Shown: piece by piece, positions 59,440 to 64,000 of the stretch
Position numbering within the stretch: position 1 is the stretch's first letter
How the letters are laid out: each line of letters opens with the position of its first letter
Assembly (NCBI GenBank): GCA_034687125.1
Contig: JAQGBZ010000066.1
Coordinates: forward strand, 170,717 to 234,716
Origin: Neelides folsomi
Lineage: Eukaryota; Arthropoda; Collembola; Neelipleona; Neelidae
Length of the DNA: 64,000 nt
Reading direction: 5' to 3'
Notes under the pieces: generated by a model
Database searches by the model: none
Told to the model about the DNA's origin: nothing
What the model saw: the letters and a program-made list of their open reading frames with translations, nothing else
Program-made: the position numbers and the translations under genes

Positions 59440-62400
59440 AATCTCTCAAAATGCTAAAAATATTTGAACGATAATTTTCTCAATGTTTTCCTCCCGTCGT
59501 GCAATTACATAAATAAAATAAACAGTAAATAATCGAATTCATAATAATGTTCTGCAGCTGTATCTTAATTTTATTGCCAGCTCGACTTCATCTCCAAATG
59601 ACTAGTTCAACGGAACATGCTGCAAATAAGCAAGAATTGCATCAGGGCTTTCACGACATGTTTTGGTGGGCTTGCCAAAGTTAATAAAAAGGTCGATTCT
59701 GTGTTTAACTGTTTAAGTCGCTTGTGTGTATTTTCCCTGACTTTGTATAAATTATTGTGTGTTGTGTTGTATTGGAATTGGATTGGATTCCCATTGTCCC
59801 AAATGTACATGTTGAGTCGTTGAATTGTGTCTGGAACTGTGTGAGTGTGTCTGGTGGTTTCACCGATGCGGTCAAGTTCAATTTATTTCAATCTCAGAGT
59901 GAAGGCGAATAAAAGGAGAGGATTAAGAGTTGATTTCGTTTCACACAGGAGAATCACCACAAGAGGATTCTGTGGATGGGCTAAGAAGAAACTTCATCTC
60001 CTGCCCCATCACCACTCGGGTTTCATTTAAAGAAGGAGAAATCCAGAGAGAAATCTCTCTCACATTGTTCTTCATCTCAATTCGAGGTTTGGGGAAAAGG
60101 AGCGAAAAAGATAGGGAAAATGAGGAAAATGAGTCCATTTGTATGTGGAGGAGAAAGGCCGTGAAGGAACCAGAAATGTTCGGGAACCTCCTTTGAGTAT
60201 CCGACCAAAGTAACCCTACGCATTAGGAGAGGTTCATCTAAACATATACATGTTCACGTATTTATCCTCCTCGTCCTCACTTAAACTCTGGCAAGACCTT
60301 TAGGGCAAAATGGGGAAGTTGTAAATTAGAACATTGTGGATTTGGAGTAAAAGAGAGCTCCTGAGAATTGGACCCATCCAGCTCTCAATTTTTAAATACA
60401 CGACAAATCAATAATACCTTTTTATCCCAAATCCTCAATACTATTTTCCACTAGTTTCCAGTGACGCATTTACCAAAAATAGCACCTTAACGTTACACAC
60501 ACTTTAACTTAAAATAAATTTTTAATTTGATTTGATTCAAGCTCTAAATTTTTGATTAATTGCTAACAGATAGGATTTCCCGCTAAATATATATATATAC
60601 TACCATTTCTAAATGCTATGAATCTTAATTAATTTCCCATTATACGGTATTATACTATGATATTATTTTAAAGTTTATAATTAAAGCTTTTCTTAAAGTT
60701 TTGAATTTGTTTAAATTTGACGTTTTAAAATATTTTAATAGGTTCATTATCAATTTATCAATAAAGGGTTTTAAGGGGTTAAGCAATTAAGATAGTCTTG
60801 GAATTCTGTTAATGACTTTTCATGTTTTTGAATAGGTGGGCGGTTATAAAGGATTGGAAGGTTTGAGGAGTATTGAAAAGGAGAAGAATGTTCGACTCGG
60901 ATGAGGAAGGCCTTTCAAGAGGAAGAGAGCGAGAGAGAGAGGAGGAATAATATAATAAGCGTGTTAGGAATTCGGACAAGCAAGCGCCCGGGTCTCCCTG
61001 GTTGGGAAGTTATAAGGAGTGGATTTGAAGGAAGGATTCTCCACTTCATTCAGTATCAAACGGAACCTCCGACCCATTCACCTTCCCCCAATTTCAAACT
61101 TCATCTTAAAGACTTCAACGCTCGCCAATAAACTTCATCTTTTAATTAAGTGCCAATACACCAAATATTAAATAATGGTTTGATAAATTAAATTGGTATA
61201 ATTGGTATTTGCTATTAAAATATTTAAATAAAAGGATTTAACTGTGAAAATATTTACATATTTGATGATCAAATTAATCTCTAATTTGCAAGTATAGTCA
61301 TTTCCGAAAACCAAACAATTAAATTAAACTAGACATTTAAAGTTCAAAAAAGTTTTTGAAAATAGCAATAAAGAGAAACCACTGCACTGATTATGGGAAT
61401 TAAAGTTTACAAAACGAAAAAGGATCTTAAATTCTTTTCTTCATTGTGATTTCCACAGCCAGTGAATTCCATGCAAAGCTTAGAAAACTTTAAGCCTCAA
61501 TTAAAAACTTTGTAAATTTTAAATGGAAAGTTTTGAAAAAATGGTCATGTAAAGTAAAAGTAAAAGAGAAATCTTTGTAATTGATCAAACGAAATAACTC
61601 AGAAAGAAATCCCATTTTGTTGATAAATATACTTTAAAGATGAAACGGTAAAACCCAAAAGATAAAATGACCATATCGAGATCTCTTATCCGTACTGTTC
61701 CTCTAAATAAAAATATTCCTAGGCTGGTACGAATCGTATGATATTGACATACAGATCGAATTATAGTGAACCATAAGAATTATGTTCAATAAATAACCAA
61801 ACAAAAAAGGCATTTGTAATCGAATTATATTTATCTATTATACGATTATACCTCTATAAGGGATTTGTATTCTACTGGCATTTATTGTTAATATTCTTTC
61901 CTTATATTTGAATTTGAATATACTCTGACTATTTTGCGTATTTGATTTTACTTTCCAAATCCGGTTAGGAAAAACCAAAGGAAAATAATTCAATTTCTCC
62001 TTAAATGCAAAATTCCATATTGTTTGATTTGTAGTTGAAAACATGAGAAAGGGAAAGGGAAATTGAAACCGATAGGAAATAAAACCGTTTTGTTCAACTA
62101 CTTTAAAAGATCTTCTCATCTTTTACCATTCGATAAACTTAAAGTTGGTTTTCAATTTCAAGACCATTTCAACTACGCCAAGGAATAAGAAATGTTAAAT
62201 CAATATTCAAAATACTCTGTTGATTTTTAAATAAACGTCTAAGACTGATAAACTCCACCAAAATATTATTACATTTCTTGGTTGTAAATTAAACACTTTA
62301 AATAAAAATACAAAATAATTTAAAGTTACATTTTAATGGCCAATTTGTAAACTTTTAAGTTTTATTTTCCTTGAAAGTGGTAATTTAACAGTCTGAAGCT

Positions 62401-63158
62401 CAAGTAACCCAAATTAGATATTTAAACTCCAAGTGTCTGGAATTTGAAAATCTTTGTGAATTGAGCCAAATGGGCGAATCTCAATGAAGTTAACACATTT
62501 GCGGAGCTGCTCATTTTAAAAAAATAAGCAAATTCGCCACGCCACTTTGATTATAAAAATTCCTTGTGAGTTGTGGAAAGTTGAAGAAATTTGATGTAAG
62601 AAATTCGCCGTTTTGTCGCAAGTTGACTAAGAGCCAAAAACCGAGTTTTAAATCACCCGAATTTCTAAAGAGAGATGAAAACGGTTCCCAGCCCATGTGT
62701 TGTTTGGTCCAAAAATAATTCCCCTGCAATAAAAGTGTGAGCTGTTCGAGAGGAGATCGATCTTCAGCCCACGTTCATTTTATGCCCCAATTGGACGGAT
62801 CGAATGAGTGAGAAGTTGAGAAGTAACGTGGGCATTTCATTGTTTCTTTATCTCCCCCATTTCATTCCTTCCTTATATGCAACTCCACATAAAGGTTCTA
62901 ATTCTAATCAACTTAAGGGGCATTCTTGATTTTTTAGGTAAGACAATTAATGGGCTTAATTACACAATATCAAAATAACTATCAATTAAATTCTTCTCTG
63001 CTAATCCTCAACCATTTATTGATCCATAGGAAATTGAAACTCTGAAAAATTGGCTAAATTACAATCGTTATCTTCCATTGGAATAAATACTGAGAATTTA
63101 ATAAAGTGGAGGGAAAATTCAATTATAAAAAGTGGCGGTGATTGTTAAATAATTCAAA

Positions 63159-63528
63159 ATGAGTTGGAACGAGAGCGATTCTTGGAATATGACAATGGAA
63201 GATAATCGGACGTTGAGTTCGACGTCTTTGGTTCCGATCGTCCTCAATCACCAATATCATCATTTGCGATTAGATGTGAATGTGATTGTGCAAATCGCCC
63301 TTTATTCCGTCATCTTCCTTCTGACGATCGTGGGGAACGCGTTGGTCATCCTTACCTTGGTTCAAAACCAAGGGATGAGAACAATTACCAATTTGTTTTT
63401 ACTCAATTTGTCCATTTCCGATCTCCTCATGGGACTTTTCTGCATCCCGGTGACGTTAATGGCTGGAATTGTCCTCAAGGATTTCCCATTTGGTGGGATT
63501 CTATGCAAACTCATTCCATACTTACAAG
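63159..63528 (+). CDS. Peptide GPCR, sulfakinin/CCK-receptor-like, first exon (partial)
   Basis: This exon encodes 123 residues and ends in a phase-1 GT donor; the rest lies beyond the window. Three N-glycosylation sequons (N4, N10, N16) mark an extracellular N-terminus. TM1 spans about 42-66 with the conserved Gly-Asn (N60). The first intracellular loop has M-R-T-I-T-N, and TM2 spans about 79-103 with L-N-L-S-I-S-D (D88, position 2.50). A Cys at 116 is the expected TM3 disulfide partner. The MRTITNLFLLNLSISDLL...CIPVTL pattern is closest, from memory, to arthropod sulfakinin (cholecystokinin-like) receptors; related rhodopsin-class peptide receptors remain possible. A TATAAAA string lies at 63124-63130, very near the ATG. 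Confidence 0.8.
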
Positions 63529-64000
63529 GTAATTTTTCTCCTATATATTTCTTTACTCTTTCGTCACAATCTCACAATCATAATAAACCACCTTATCATT
63601 AAATCATTCAAATTTAATGACTAAATAATCTATTATAAGGGTCATTAAAGCAATATTAAGGTAATTATATTAGTTGTTCATCTATTCGATTACTACCTTG
63701 TATTAACATAAATATCTTTATAATACTTACATTATTATTACTGTATGCTATAACATACAGTAATAATGTAATGTTCATCCCCTAAGCTAGCAAAAATCAT
63801 ATAATTACTATAAACGCCTTATAACTATAATGTATGTAATAAGTATATATTTAAAATTTGTTGTTAAATTTATGATGTTTGTACTAGCATAATTGGTATT
63901 AAATGAGATAATAATATTAATGTATATACAGGGACGGTACTTTTTATTTACACCACCTTTGCTGTAACATTTTCTCTTCAATAACATCTCTCTCATTTCA
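63529..64000. other. GPCR intron 1, running off the window
   Basis: AT-rich intron sequence follows the donor at 63529 up to the window end. It contains one strong palindrome at 63727-63771 and no further exon. Confidence 0.6.
63727..63771. repeat. Palindromic hairpin in GPCR intron
   Basis: A perfect 14-bp inverted repeat (63734-63747 with 63754-63767) flanks a 6-nt loop CTATAA. Pairing continues outward, with one extra ATT unit in the left arm. Confidence 0.8.

Larger units (their letters stand above)
50003..63158. other. 13-kb region without a recognised gene
   Basis: No ORF in this stretch has a known motif, plausible codon use or neighbouring exons. Blocks of more GC-rich sequence (about 54480-54740, 55320-55500, 56760-57000, 57590-57920, 58350-58700, 59860-60220, 60840-61080) alternate with very AT-rich DNA. 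Since the flanking genes diverge from here, it should contain the promoters of bestrophin (minus) and the GPCR (plus), and probably non-coding first exons and enhancers. Individual elements cannot be named from one sequence. Confidence 0.45.

Noticed and set aside
1-64000. CRISPR array, operons, bacterial mobile elements
   Set aside because: Spliced genes throughout and no regular spaced repeat array; the window is eukaryotic.

Overview
The window is eukaryotic, from an AT-rich invertebrate genome with many short GT-AG introns (often 40-120 nt). A DM4/12-family secreted protein, an insect-type bestrophin with a long C-terminal tail, a type-B carboxylesterase and a sulfakinin/CCK-like receptor point to an arthropod, probably a pancrustacean. 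The sequence alone does not fix the order. Eight of the ten genes lie on the minus strand, between about 1.2 and 50 kb.

Layout. 0.5-0.9 kb: a four-helix membrane protein on the plus strand. 1.2-3.5 kb: two tandem paralogous genes for small secreted cysteine-rich peptides, three exons each, too short for ORF calling. 3.5-6.1 kb: a complete carboxylesterase. 6.9-8.4 kb: an unrecognised secreted cysteine-containing protein. 9.0-10.6 kb: a multi-pass membrane protein. 13.6-32.6 kb: a complete axonemal dynein heavy chain, best matching DNAH2, with 34 exons and about 4,674 residues. 33.1-34.1 kb: a DM4/12 protein. 34.7-37.1 kb: PYROXD1. 38.2-50.0 kb: bestrophin, 10 coding exons. 50-63.2 kb: no convincing gene. 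63.16 kb to the right edge: first coding exon of a peptide GPCR on the plus strand.

Exons were joined by hand from reading frame, splice dinucleotides and phase. For every complete gene on the minus strand the summed exon length is a multiple of three with no internal stop. Family names come from recalled conserved motifs, not from a search.

The genes do not form an operon or an evident pathway. The items of most interest are the paired cysteine-rich peptides with a knottin-like cysteine order, two MITE-like elements (in a dynein intron and in bestrophin intron 1), the orphan secreted protein, and the lysine-rich N-terminal extension of the dynein. I found no CRISPR array, rRNA, tRNA or viral gene.
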